Shown here: piece after piece, positions 35,678 through 47,797 of the stretch
Layout of the letters: each line of letters starts with the position of its first letter
Numbering within the stretch: position 1 is the stretch's first letter
DNA from: Benincasa hispida
Lineage: Eukaryota > Streptophyta > Magnoliopsida > Cucurbitales > Cucurbitaceae
Reading direction: 5' to 3'
Length of the DNA: 64,000 nucleotides
NCBI RefSeq assembly: GCF_009727055.1
Contig: NC_052350.1
Span: forward strand, 30,175,166 to 30,239,165
Program-made: the position numbers and the translations under genes
The notes under the pieces: model-generated
Told to the model about the DNA's origin: nothing
The model's database searches: none
What the model saw: only the letters and a program-made list of their open reading frames with translations

Positions 35678-36141
35678 ACTCCCACTTAGACTAAAACTCC
35701 AGTGGTAACCTATATCTGAAGATATAGTACTGAGCTTTTAAGTTTTATAGAGAAATACAATAAACTCGGACATCAAATACCCATGGTTTACCATTTGGTA
35801 TCCCATACCCAGTTATTCTCCCACTTGCCCTAGGTTATATACCTAGTATTCCTAGTCTTACTAGGAGATTCTAAAACACTTTAGCGAGAATCGGTGTAAA
35901 CATATTAATGTATAATAGACTTCTTGTTTAAACTATATGGGAAATGCATCTTATTCTCATAGCACTTTGTTTCTCAATACTGGCTAGGAAGTCATACATT
36001 CCTCCCACTACATCGAGATATTCTCAACTCTTTGAGTACGATGCATCTGACCTATCTAAATAACTTTTGTTTACAGTGTCAATTCAATAACTCTTTATTG
36101 ATATATTCAAGATTACATGGAAACAAATAATACATGGTTAT
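35678..36141 (-). other. Copia A 3' non-coding end and PPT
   Basis: Directly right of the LTR, the minus strand reads AGTGGGAGTT, the Copia polypurine tract. A second block CAAGTGGGAG lies at about 35818-35828. The rest is non-coding and ends at TSD GTTAT (36137-36141), where Athila C begins. Confidence 0.75.
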
Positions 36142-37744
36142 TGATAATTGGCAGAAATGCACGTTATCATAGCGCTAAGTTATTAAACAATTGCATTGAT
36201 GAAAAAATGATAAATTGCGTTCATTAAGCATAAAAATGATAAGCAGCCGCATGCGTCAGCGCATTGGAACTATTGATTTTTGTATTTTTTGTGTAGAATA
36301 TGCGTTAACGCATTGTAGAGATTGCGATCATAGGAATTCATCGGTAGAGCGCAACTTCACCGCAAGACTTTGTATTGATCGTGCTCACAAATATTCACCC
36401 AAGAAGAATCACCGCAACAAGGTGGGTGCATCCAAACGAAAGGACAATTAAGATCAATGAGTCGAATTGAAATTAAGTTGACAGCCGATAACGGTCACAA
36501 AGTACATCCAGCTTTATCGGTGACAATTATCCAGCGCATCAGTCAGGAATTAAAGCAGTCCCATCTGTACAGCCAGGAGAGAAAAGCCGCCTTTCACCTT
36601 CAATGCCCTATAAATACCAACTGCATTCTTTAGAGAAAGGGTTAAGCAGTCAATTACTCCATCACTTTACAAGTTCACGCCTCTGTTTATAGTTTTCTTT
36701 TTTATTACACGGAAGAGCTAGAGAAGAGTGGTGACACCGGAGATTGTCCAAGGCGGCTCGAGAGAGAACCTTGGGGCGTAACTCTGGTGAAAGCGAGAAT
36801 ATCTTTAGAGCACGAGTAGAATAGTGTAACACCTGGTGGCAAGAAATTGCTTCAGGCTCTTTACTATACTTTCATTGTTATTCTGTACTTCATCTTTTAT
36901 CTATTTAATGGAAGCTATATTTCTACATCTGCTCACTCTCTTAATATGCATGAGTAGCTAAACTAGTTGAATGGGTTGAGAGGAACTAAGCTAACATGAT
37001 CTAGGAAGTTTATTGCTTGTGATTGTCTTGTTTTATGCTGTGCGAAACATCCCTTTAGAGTTGCTCGAGAGAGAATCTAAAGAAAGAACTTAATGTCTCA
37101 AGAAATCTAGTTAGAATCTGACTTAAAAGAGCAAGATTAGGCCTGCATAAACAAGAAATCAGGATTTAGAGATAAGCTCTGTTTGTCAACGTGCATTGCT
37201 TGCATCCTAGGAATGGGAATGATATTATGCGGTCGCATATTTGTGTGAATGTCATGTTGTCATCGCATAAATAGAAATAGAGGTATATGTGTAAACCCTG
37301 TAGACTTATCGCATATTTATCACATGCGTTCTAGCCTTAGAAGTCGTGGCATTCACGCTGAGAGGTGGTTTACTATTGTATGCATGTTGCATGGTCGCAA
37401 GGCATTAACGCAACTTAGGGAGTGTTAGCCGAAACCCTTCTCAACCCGTTCACTGCATATTCATCGTATTTCTCGTTACCAACTCTTTTGAACTCTGCCG
37501 CATTTATTATTATTTTCATTAACGCAACAACAAACCGACCACCTTATTTATTTATCAGTTACCGCAAAGTTTTCATAAGAAAATTATCAATGCAAACCAT
37601 TTTCACAAGTCCCTGTGATCGACCTGGACTTAGCAGGAAACTCAGAGGAATTTACACTTGGATTCCGCTGGGGAAACTTGAGTGCATAATGTAATTCCAT
37701 CAACGCATATAATCCATATTTCCATTCAATAAAATAATGCATCA
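36142..37744 (+). repeat. 5' LTR of Athila C
   Basis: TGATAATTGGCAG to AATGCATCA, about 1603 bp, followed by AGTTTT and the PBS. It has the terminal hairpin with GAAA loop and, at 37605-37690, the U5 two-hairpin block. The 3' LTR is only 878 bp, mostly because of one deletion. Confidence 0.88.
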
Positions 37745-37750
37745 AGTTTT

Positions 37751-37768
37751 TGGCACCGTTATTGGGAA
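37751..37768 (+). promoter_or_regulatory. Primer binding site of Athila C
   Basis: TGGCACCGTTATTGGGAA, tRNA-Asp type with a few changes, 6 nt after the LTR end. An acceptor-like TTTGCAG follows at 37811-37817. Confidence 0.8.
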
Positions 37769-37811
37769 CTTCGGCAAAATAGTTTGTTAACGGTAGTTTT
37801 TTTTTATTTCT

Positions 37812-39285
37812 TTGCAGGATTCTCAATCTCTGGTGAATTACGACCTGAAGATTGAAAATACTTTTAGGAGAAGATTGAGAGATTGCCATCAGCAACCACA
37901 ATCCGATAAAGAAGAGATGGCAAAGCAGCTTAGGAATGAAGCACCAAACAACAACAATGTCATTGCAAAACCAATTCTGTTGGCCAACGATCGCAATAGG
38001 CCCATTAAGGACTATGCATCACCAAACCTTTATGATTTCTCTTCGGGAATCATGAGGCCTGCCTTAGACGGAAGTAGATTTGAAATGAAATCGGTGATGC
38101 TACAGATGATCCAAGCTGCAGGTCAATTCGGAGGAAAGCATGACGAGGATTCGCACGGCCACCTCTGAAGTTTTATTGAAATCATGAGGCCTGCCTTCTC
38201 GAACATCTTTGCTGAGGAGGTTCGATTAACGCTATTTCCATTTTCTCTCTGTGATCAGGCTAGGAAATGGGCTTATTCGCTCGAACCAGGAGAGATCACT
38301 TCTTGGGAGCAGATGGTGGAAAAGTTTATGAAGAAATTTCCCACCTACAGAGAACGCAAGACGAAGAAAGCTTATTACTAATTTTGAACAAGACATGGAC
38401 GAATTACTCAGTGATACCTGGGCGAGGATTAAAAGGTTGGTCCGAGATTGTCCACAAAATGGGCTGCCAAACTGCCTTTAGATGGAAATTTTCTACCACG
38501 GTTTGAATCCTACTTCGCAGACCACTGCCAATGCGGCAACAGCTAGTGGTCTACTTGACAAGACTTATGATGAGGCGAAAAATATCTTGGATCGCATCTC
38601 TAAGAATCATGAAGATTGGAGGGAGAGTGACCAGAGATTAAGACTCAAAGATTCTAATACAAATAACGGTGCTATTGTTTCATTGCAGAACCAAATGACT
38701 GCAATGATAAATTTGATTCAAGGAATGACGATCAGCAGCCCAACACCTGTCTCTTATACACATCTAGATGTGTATAAGAGCCAATAACGGTGCTATTGTT
38801 TCATTGCAGAACCAAATGACTGCAATGATAAATTTGATTCAAGGAATGACGATCAGCAGCTCAACACTGCAAGGTGGGCAAATCAACGCAATAAGTCCAA
38901 ACACCGCAAGGTGTGCGACTTACGGTGATGGGCATGCGATCGAAGATTGCCCACAAAACCCACAGTCTGTATATTTTGTAAATAACAACCCTTTTTCCAA
39001 CACCTATAACCCCAGGTGGAAAAACCACCTAAACTTTGCTCGGAAGAATCCACAACAAAACTTTCCATCTATGGCACAAAAAGAAGGGCCACAAGGGTTC
39101 TTTCAATGCAGCAACGGTCAACAGAGCAACCAAGCAAGTAGCTCACAACAGCCACCGCAATCTTCTTCCCTAGAAGGCCTATTGAAGCATTATATAAAGA
39201 AAAATGAGACGGCGCTTCAAAGTCAGGCTATGTCCATCCACAACCTTGTATTGCAAATGGGCCAGATTGCAAATGAAGACAAGCA
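37812..39285 (+). pseudogene. Athila C gag, broken
   Basis: The frame is open from upstream. The first ATG of the conserved part is at 37917. Recognisable order: NRPIKDYASPNLYDF, then an in-frame TGA at 38166, then VRLTLFPFSLCDQARKWAYS and EQMVEKFMKKFP. A frameshift at about 38381 and a TAG just before 38482 follow, then IFYHGLNPTSQT and the C-terminal region. The zinc-knuckle-like CATYGDGHAIEDC near 38913 has Tyr where a second Cys is expected. An adapter artefact and 85-bp duplication (38662-38867) break the frame artificially. Gag continues at 45218 after the B insertion. Confidence 0.85.
38662..38867. other. Sequencing-adapter junction with 85-bp duplication
   Basis: Positions 38747-38765 are CTGTCTCTTATACACATCT, the Tn5 mosaic end, followed at 38766-38780 by the first 15 bases of its reverse complement. 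This back-to-back arrangement is the junction adapter of Nextera mate-pair libraries. The 85 bases before it (38662-38746) are repeated after it (38783-38867) with one difference. The net insert of 121 bp shifts the gag frame, and removing it restores one frame, so it is not part of the genome. Confidence 0.97.
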
Positions 39286-39304
39286 TGTATCTAATTTGGG
39301 GGTG

Positions 39305-41224
39305 TGATAACTTGTAGAAATACAAGTTATTTATACTGCCTTATCTAGATATTAGGCCAAAAGAGAATAAATATGCTTCAATTGTATGGAAATTAGCTTC
39401 GAAATATAATAATTATGAATTATCGCAATTACACCCACTAACATCTTTAAGATGGAAGAAAAGGAGATTTTACTTTGTTTTGCAAGAATCCAAGTCACCG
39501 CTTGCGCTCGAGGATCAAGAAGAACTGATCAACGCATCTCTGTTACATTGCGCCTGTCAATCAACAATGAAGAGATGATTAATGCAATGACGACACAATG
39601 CGATAGTCGATCCAGAGCTGACTTTCAACTGCATGTGGTAATAAAAACAAACACCGCATGCAAACACTCGATCGAAAGATGCAGTTGAGCAATGCAAATT
39701 CGGAGGAGTGAGACACGTGTACAACTAATGGTTATGCAGAATTGACGGTCTGTTTGCATAGCAGAAGGAATAATATTCCTTCATCTTTGAAATTTCCATA
39801 ACAACAAGTAGGGACAACAAGGCTGGAGTCAAAGATCCTCACCTATAAATACCCCATAGATTTCAAAGAAAAGATATGCTACTGGATACGGGGCTAATTG
39901 CTGGTAAAGTGTTAAGAGGAAAGGCTGAGATGGGTGCTTAACTAAAAAAATCTAAGAAGAAGATGAGACAAGGCCAAAAGGTGAGTCTCAGTTCCATTCT
40001 GTCGAATACCCACTAAAAAGCTTTGTGCTGAGAACCCTACTACCGATTAAGCAAGCCTGAGAGGGAAGCTCATCCATCCATTTGATCCATCAAATCCGGC
40101 AAGCAGATCTCCACCCGAATCGGTGCCAAGATGTTGGCACTTGTTTGTATCTGTTTTATCTCTTTTCGTCATTGTATTTCACTTTCTTTATCTTTTCATT
40201 CACATACCATGTATCAAATGCTTACTAGATATATTAAATGTTTCGATTGCTTTCATATTCCATTTTCTATCTACTTCCGTTCCTCCGTGAATCACTTTCT
40301 CCATGATGTCTTCTTAATCCCTTGGTAGTTAATATGAATTAAACGAGTACTTAACTTGTGTTAAATAGATAACTGTGTTTAGCTAAAGCATGCTAGACGA
40401 CATCTTCACCTATGAGAGCAGAAGTGAAGATGCCATTCTGATCTATCGAGAGAAGGTTAGAAGAATGCATTAATTAAAGCGAGTAGTACTTCCAGACATG
40501 GAAGCAACCTTGCGTTCATTACGTTCGTCTCTGATTCACCATAGACATGTGAGAGCGCGGTCGATCACTGAGAGGTGTACACCAAGAGAAAAGCGGAACC
40601 GTACTTATAACTTCAACACAATTCAGAAACTTGCATTGTTTATATTAGTTATCTCTCTCTTTCTATTTGTACATAAGACTTGCCGCCGCATTCCATGCTC
40701 TTTGCATAACCTTCATAGCCATCCTGGACTCCAGCATCTTGTATCATGAAGCCTGTATCTTGTATCATCTAGCTTAGATTTACTGTACTTATTTATTATC
40801 GCATTTTACTGCTTTCCTTTACTTTACCTCAATTTTATATACTTGTACAAAACACTCTTTAAAGATTGAAAAACCTGGTCGCATATACCATGAACATACC
40901 ATAATAACCTCAAACAGTCCCTATGTTCGACCTCGAATCACACCGAGAAACTTGCGGTGGAATTATACTTGGTTCCAACGTAAGGAAACTTGTGACAACG
41001 TAAGGCATGCTACAAGAATATTCATAATTAATGCATATCTAGTAGTAGTATCGCATATTTGTCCACATGCTTAAAGATATAAATTTTGTATCAGCGCATT
41101 GTTTAAGAATAAAATTTGCGTTACAAGTTTATGTCGCCGTTGCCGAGGAACTGGTTACAGGGACATGAACTTGCATCATATGCATCCATGCGTTGTGTGA
41201 CAGAAGATCAATTTTTGCGTTACA
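39305..41224 (+). repeat. B-family LTR, left copy
   Basis: TGATAACTTG to GCGTTACA, about 1920 bp. It starts with an 11-pair hairpin with GAAA loop (39306-39331, one G-T). The U5 two-hairpin block is at 40916-40999. It contains a PBS-like sequence within the LTR at 41131-41147, about 95 bp before the real LTR end. Confidence 0.85.
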
Positions 41225-41230
41225 AGTTTA

Positions 41231-43308
41231 TGGCGTCGTTGCCGAGGTGTGGTTAACGGTTTATTGTTTGAGTGTGTTTATGGTGTGTGCAGGACAAATC
41301 TCTTTGTATTGTCTATTTATTGCAGAGAGCAGTCTGACGGCTTATGAGTATTGGAGTAATCCAGAAATTCTAAGCAGACCCAAAGATCAGGTGTATTTTT
41401 CGTGCAGGAGCACATCAGGACTAGATTAAGCACCAGAATTTCAAGATCTATGGTTGCGGAGAAGGTAAGGTGCAACGCACTCCCCATAACTGGTGTGTTT
41501 TCCGAAGGAAGTAGATCATATCTCTCCCCGTATACACTGCGGGATGAGGCAAGGAGGAGAACAATGTCCTTGATGGCGTTGCATAGGCAAGCTTGACTGC
41601 CTGCAGAGGTGTGGATTGCGGTAACCTTGAGAAATTTTGTCTTTCAATGGGTCTCTAAATCTATGTTTAAATGCTTTCTTTATTGCTTTCCTTATTGCTT
41701 TCCTTTACTGTTTTCTACATCTCGTTATTTACTGTTTTTTTTAGGAGTAGCATTTAATGCTTTCTGTAATTCACTTCAATTTATTTTTTCATGTCATGTT
41801 TAAATACCTTTAATTCGTACGCATTAGTAGCACTATTCTTTAATTTTTGTGAATGATGGGATGAAACATTAGACACCGCAAAGTCTTTTCGACTTGCATT
41901 TTTGATGACATAAAAAGAAAAGAAATTAATATGTAATGCGATGATGGGTGCATTGTGAGTAACAAGAGACACCCTGCGTCCATTACACTCAACTGTATTG
42001 TGGTGAGGGGTGTGTTGCCTGCGTATATGTCCTTTGCCCATCCTTAGCTAAATGCACTATGTTGAGGTATCCTTTAGAAATGTGTTCAGGTAAGGGGTGT
42101 GTTGCGGGGATATATACGTTGTTACTCGTCCTCAGCAAAAATGTATTTGTATTTATTGGTAGCATGGTGTGAATGTTAATCGTGCACCCATCTGAATCAA
42201 ATTTAAAAGAAAAGATCGAATTCTTTGATTCTTGTACAGGCACAAAATTTTTGTATTGCATTAATTTATAATTATTTGTATACTTTGTTAATATTCAATA
42301 CAATGAGTACATATTCACTCCATTTTTCCTGTGCCTTTTTCTTTATCATCCTTTGTCAATATTTACGATATTCTCAATCTTTTACTTTTGTGTTCTTCAT
42401 TGCGTTGCTATAATGTAATATATGTTTGTACTTAGAAACATTTCCCATACTTAGTAAATTCCGACTAACACTTAGTTATTTCTTAGTTTAGCAGTACTTT
42501 ATCTTTTATCTTTCAAAGTTCTGCTCAAACCTTCTTTTTGAAATTTTCTTCTAAGTGTTTGTCTAGTCTATCCAAAAAACGCAACGAGAACCTTGCTCAT
42601 TTTTAAATTTGGGGGTGGGAAGGTCTGAGCAGATGAGATCAAGAATATGCAGTATTTAAGAAAAATGCGTCCACTTTTCAAAAAAAAAAAAAAATGTTTT
42701 CATACAAAGCTCTAATGTGCCACAAGAGAAATCCTTAAAAATATTCCCAACCTGATAAGAGTTTAGTTGTGAAAGAAGCCTGCTCATAGTTGGATGTTCG
42801 TATGACACCCGTAGGAGCAAGCCAAAACGAAAGTGGGTTTCTAAGAACAACGCAATATGAAAAAGAAAAAAATAATACAAGAGACAACTCCCCTGAAATT
42901 CATGAGTTAAAGTTGAAATTGGCACACAACCGTAGTTGGATGTTCGCATGACACCCGTGGGGACAGGCTAAAACAAAGGGTGTAACCACGACCAACAGTC
43001 TCTAATAAATAACGCAAAGTTTTGACCATCGCATATAGATACATTGAGTTGTTTTGACAAGAAGAGAAAAACATTCTATTTTGAAAACTTAGAAAAGCAT
43101 TTTTGAGCAAAAATTTGTTATATAGAAGAATAAAGTAGGGCTCTGTTAAGAATTAGCAAGGATGGGAAGAAGTTGCGATGTCAAGTAATGTGCCTAAGTG
43201 TAACATTCGGAGCAACCAATCGACGCAAAAATATAGGATAGGAATTAAGCTTTATTGCCTAAGTAGAAGATATGCTTGAGGACAAGCATATATCTAAATT
43301 TGGGGGTG
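41231..43308 (+). other. B-family internal non-coding region
   Basis: PBS TGGCGTCGTTGCCGAGG (41231-41247), acceptor-like GTGTGCAG at 41285-41292, then no readable retroelement protein. A second polypurine-like site AAATTTGGGGGTGGG lies at 42605-42619. The conserved motif of about 45 nt occurs at 42785-42831 and 42930-42977. The terminal tract is 43296-43308. Confidence 0.75.
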
Positions 43309-45217
43309 TGATAACTTGTAGAAATACAAGTTATTTATACTGCCTTACCTAGATATTGCGGCCAAAAGAGAATAAATATGCGTCAATTGTATGAAAATTA
43401 GCTTCGCAATACAATAATTATGAATTATCGCAATTATACCCACTAACATCTTTAAGATGGAAGAAAAGGAGATTTTACTCTGTTTTGCAGGAAACCAAGT
43501 CACCGTTTGCGCCCAAGGGTCAAGAAGAACTGATCAACGCATCTCTGTCACATTGCGCCCGTCAATCAACAATGAAAAGACGATTAACGCAATGACGGCG
43601 CAATGCGATAATCGATCCATAGCTGACTTTCAACTGCATGCGGTAATAAAAATAAACACTGCATGTGAACACGCAGTTGAGCAACGCAAAAGCGGAGGAG
43701 TGAGACACGTGTACAACTAACGGTTGTGCAGAATTGACAGTTTGTTTGCATAACAGAAGGAATAATATCCCTCCATCTTTGGAATTTCTATAACAACAAG
43801 TGGGGACCACAAGGCCGGAGTCAAAGATCCTCACCTATAAATACCCCATAGATTTCAAAGAAAAGATATGCTATTGGATACGGGGCTAATTGCTGCTAAA
43901 GTGTTGAGAGAAAAGGCTAAGCTGGGTGCTTAACTGAAGAAATCCAGGAAGAAGATGAGACAAGGCCGAGAGGTGAGTCTCAGTTCCATTCTACCGAGTA
44001 CCCATCGAAAAGCTCTGTGCTGAGAACCCTGCTACCGGTTGAGCAAGCCTGAGAAGGAAGCTTATCCATCCATCTGATCCATCCAATTCGGCAAGCAGAT
44101 CTCCACCCGTATCGGTGCCAAGAAGTTGGCACTTGTTTATATCTATTCTATCTCTTTTCATCATTTTATTTCACTTTCTTTATCTTTTCATTCACACACC
44201 ATGTATCAAACGCTTAATAGATATATTAAATGTTTCGATTGCTTTCATATTCCATTTTCTGTCTACTTCCGTTCCTCCGTGAATCAATTTCTCCATGATG
44301 TCTTCTTAATCCCCTGGTAGTTAATATTGAAATAAACGAGTACTTAACTTGTGTTAAAGAGATAACTGTGTTTAGCTAAAGCATGCTAGACGGCATCTTC
44401 ACCTGTGAAAGCAGAAGTGAAGATGCCATTCCGATCTATCGAGAGAAGGTTAGAAGAATGCGTTAACTAAAGCGAGTAGTACTTCCAGACATGGAAGCAA
44501 CCTTGCGTTCATTACGTTCATCTCTGATTCACCACAAACATGTGGGAGCGCGGTCGATCACTGAGAGGTGTACACCAAGAGAAAAGCGGAACCATACTTA
44601 TAACTTCAACGCAATTAAGAAACTTGCGTTGTTTATATTAGTTATCTCTCTCTTTCTGTTTGTACATAAGACTTGCCGCCGCATTCCATGCTCTTTGCAT
44701 AACCTTCACATCCATCCTAGACCCCAGCATCTTATATCATGAAGTCTGTATCTTGTATCATCTAGCTTAGGTTTATTGTACTTATTTATTATTGCATTTT
44801 ACTACTTTCCTTTACTTTACTGCAATTTTATATACTTGTAAAAAACACTCTTTAAAGATTGAAAAACCTGGTCGCATATACCACGAACATACCATAATAA
44901 CCTCAAACAGTCCTTGTGTTCAACCTCGGATCACACTGAGAAACTTGCGGTGGAATTACACTTGGTTACAACGTAAGGAAACTTGTGACAACGCAAGGCA
45001 TACTACAAGAATATTAATAATTAACGCATATCTAGAATTAGTATCGCATATTTGTCCACATGCTTAAAGATATAAATTTTGTATCAGCGTATTGTTTAAG
45101 AATAAAATTTGTGTTACAAGTTTAAGGCACCATTGCTGGGGAACTGGTTACTGGGACATGAACTTGCATCACATGCATCCATGCGTTGTGTCACATAAGA
45201 TCAATTTTTGCGTTACA
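43309..45217 (+). repeat. B-family LTR, right copy
   Basis: Same ends as the left copy, about 1909 bp, including the internal PBS-like block (near 45127-45143). The U5 hairpin block is at 44908-44992. The right end joins gag codons of Athila C. Confidence 0.85.
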
Positions 45218-46244
45218 ACTGCCAAGTTCAACCGAGCTTCCACGCAACCCAGGGGGTTCAGGTAAGGTGCAATGTCAGATTGTGACATTGCGCAGTGGAA
45301 AGACTGTGGAGGGGGAAAAGAAGAATCAGAACAGATCAACCTCTATCGTAGCTGATCCTGCGATTGCGGCAATGCAAGAAGAAGAAAAAGAGAATGAAGT
45401 AGTAGAACCTGTGGTTGCGTCAACCTCAAAGACAAATGAAACAAGAACCGTGATAGTTTAGTTACCACCTTTCCCTCAGAGGCTAAAGAAGAAGAAAAAA
45501 GAAGAGGTACAGTACTAACACTTCCTATCTATGTTAAAGCAATTACATGTTAACATTCCTTTCAGTGAAGTGATTGAGGAAATGCCTGCCTATGCCAAGT
45601 TTCTGAAGGACATTGTAACCAAGAAAAGAGGCACTAGAAAATTAGCCATGGTGGCATTAACGAAAATTTCCAAATCTATTATCCCACCGAAGATGAGCAA
45701 TTCTGAGCGCTTCACTATTTCTTACTCCATAGGAGGACTCTATATTGGGCAAGCCCTATGTGACTTGGGGGCCAGCATAAATTTGATGTCGCTGTCAATC
45801 ATTCGACAACTAAATGTGGGGCAACTTGTGCCCACATCCGTGACTCTCCAACTGGCCGACAGATCTCTGGTTTATCCAGAGGGTAAGGTGAAGGACATGT
45901 TGATCACGATTGATAAATTTATTTTGCCAACTGACTTCATCATCCTAGATTATGAGGCTGATAAAGATGTGCCCATCATTTTGGGGCAACCTTTCCCATC
46001 AACAGGTCCTGCTCAAATTGATGTGCACAAGGGCGAGATCACTTTGAGCATAAACGGACAGAAGCTCAAATTTAATATAATCCGTGCCATGAAATTTCCT
46101 GATGAGGAATACCTACCAGATTCGGAAGATAATGTAAATTTGATTGAAGAAGAAAAGTCTGATGAAGAGTATGAAGAAGAGGATGCCAACACATCCGTAG
46201 CTACCTGCAATGAGATCATAGCAAAAACAAACAAAGAAGAATGA
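45218..46244 (+). pseudogene. Athila C gag end and aspartic protease
   Basis: Continues gag with LPSSTELPRNPGGSGKVQCQ and TLRSGKTV, a stop near 45459 and a frame change, then an open frame 45531-46244 (237 codons). The protease active site is DLGASINLM near 45764, the form typical of Athila proteases, followed by VPIILGQPF near 45970. It would process Gag-Pol. The C-terminal tail is strongly acidic. The ATG at 45531 is not a real start since this is part of a polyprotein. Confidence 0.88.
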
Positions 46245-46253
46245 TCGATCGCA

Positions 46254-47797
46254 ATGCAAGAAGAAGAGCCGAAGGAAGAAAGAAAAATAACGCAACCTTC
46301 TCTCGTAGAGCCACCAACCCTTGAACTAAAAACCCTACCAACACATCTGAAGTATGCACTCCTGGGGCAGAATGAGAAGCTGCTAGTGATAATTTCCTCT
46401 GCATTTAACGCAGATCAAGAGAATGCATTGATGAGCATTCTCAAAAAGCATGTGCGAGCAATCGGCTGGACGCTCGCTGATATCAGAGGAATTAGCCCCG
46501 CGTACTACATGCACCACATTCGTCTTGAGGACGACCACAAAGCAACCATTGAGAATCAACGCAGCCTGCAATGAAAGAGGTCGTCAAAAAGGAGATTATC
46601 AAATGGCTGGATGCGGGCATTATCTATCCTATTGCAGATAGCACATGGGTCAGCCCCGTGCAATGTGTGTCGAAGAAGGGTGGAATGACGGTAGTCCCTA
46701 ATGAGAACAATGAATTAATACCGCAAATAACCATCACTTGATGGCGCATATGTATGGACTACCACAAATTGAATGTGGCCACAAAGAAAGATCATTTCCC
46801 TTTGCCATTCATTGATCAAATGTTGGACAGACTAGCAGGGAATGATTTTTACTGCTTCTTGGATGGATACGCGGGGTACAACCAGATCATGATAGCTCCT
46901 GAAGACTAAGACAAGACCACATTCACTTGCCCATATGGGACATTCACTTTCTGCCGAATGTCGTTCGGCCTCTACAATGTGCCAAGCACGTTCCAGGGGT
47001 GCATGATGGCAATCTTTTCAGATTTTCTCGAGGACTTAGTAGAAATATTTATGGATGACTTCTCCATTTATGGGAACACTTATGAAGTCTACCTGGCCAA
47101 TTTGGAGAAAAATATGAAAAGATGCGAAGAGACGAACCTGGTGCTTAATTGGGAAAAATGTCACTTCATGGTGACAGAGGGTATAGTGTTGGGGCACAAG
47201 GTCTCTAGAGAAGGGTTGGAGGTGGACAAGGCAAAGATTGACGCAATTGAAAAGCTTCCACCTCCAACCAACGTGAAGGCAGTACGAAGCTTCCTGGGAC
47301 ATGCTGGATTCTACAGACGATTCGTTAAAGACTTTTTTAAGATAGCAAGACCATTGAGTGCGTTACTAGAGGAAAATAGAAAGTTTGAATTTGACAACAA
47401 TTGCCTCAACGCATTTCGAATTTTAAAGGATGTGTTGATTACCGCACCCATCTTAATTACGCCGGATTGGACATTGCCGTTCGAAATCATGTGTGACGCA
47501 AGTGGGTATGCCATGGGAGCTGCATTAGTGCAAAAGAATAAAACAATTTTGCGCCCCATTGCATATGCGAGTAAAACACTGAACCCTGCTCAACTTAATT
47601 ACACCACCACTGAAAAAGAGCTCCTGGCTGTGATTTTTGCGTTGGAAAAATTTCGGGCATACTTGTTGGTAACCAAGGTACTCATTCATACTGATCACTC
47701 AACAATCAAATATTTGATGACAGAGAAGGACGCAAAGCCGAGATTGATCAGATGGGTTCTCCTCCTTCAAGAATTTGATATTGAGATAAGATCATAA
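46254..47797 (+). pseudogene. Athila C reverse transcriptase and RNase H
   Basis: RT copies element RNA into DNA. The frame 46254-46574 covers the N-terminal RT (IGWTLADIRGISP). A frameshift near 46560, a TGA near 46739 and a TAA near 46907 follow. The frame 46958-47797 is open for 279 codons with the catalytic FMDDF near 47048 and [10 protein letters not shown] near 47310. RNase H follows in the same frame: [18 protein letters not shown] and [11 protein letters not shown] supply the D, E and D metal ligands. Both active sites look intact. The breaks are elsewhere. Confidence 0.9.

Larger units (their letters stand above)
39305..45217 (+). mobile_element. B-family Athila-type insertion (LTR-internal-LTR)
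   Basis: LTR 39305-41224, PBS at 41231, non-coding internal region to 43308, LTR 43309-45217. Gag of Athila C resumes in frame at 45218. On the left it is preceded by a polypurine tract (near 39292-39304) joined directly to gag, so another B unit probably stood to the left and was deleted. This would be a tandem B array reduced by deletion. No gag-pol is readable. A left TSD cannot be seen for this reason. Confidence 0.75.

Noticed and set aside
38482..38787. Protein end VSYTHLDVYKSQ as a real gag C terminus
   Set aside because: It is the translation of the adapter junction, not genomic sequence.
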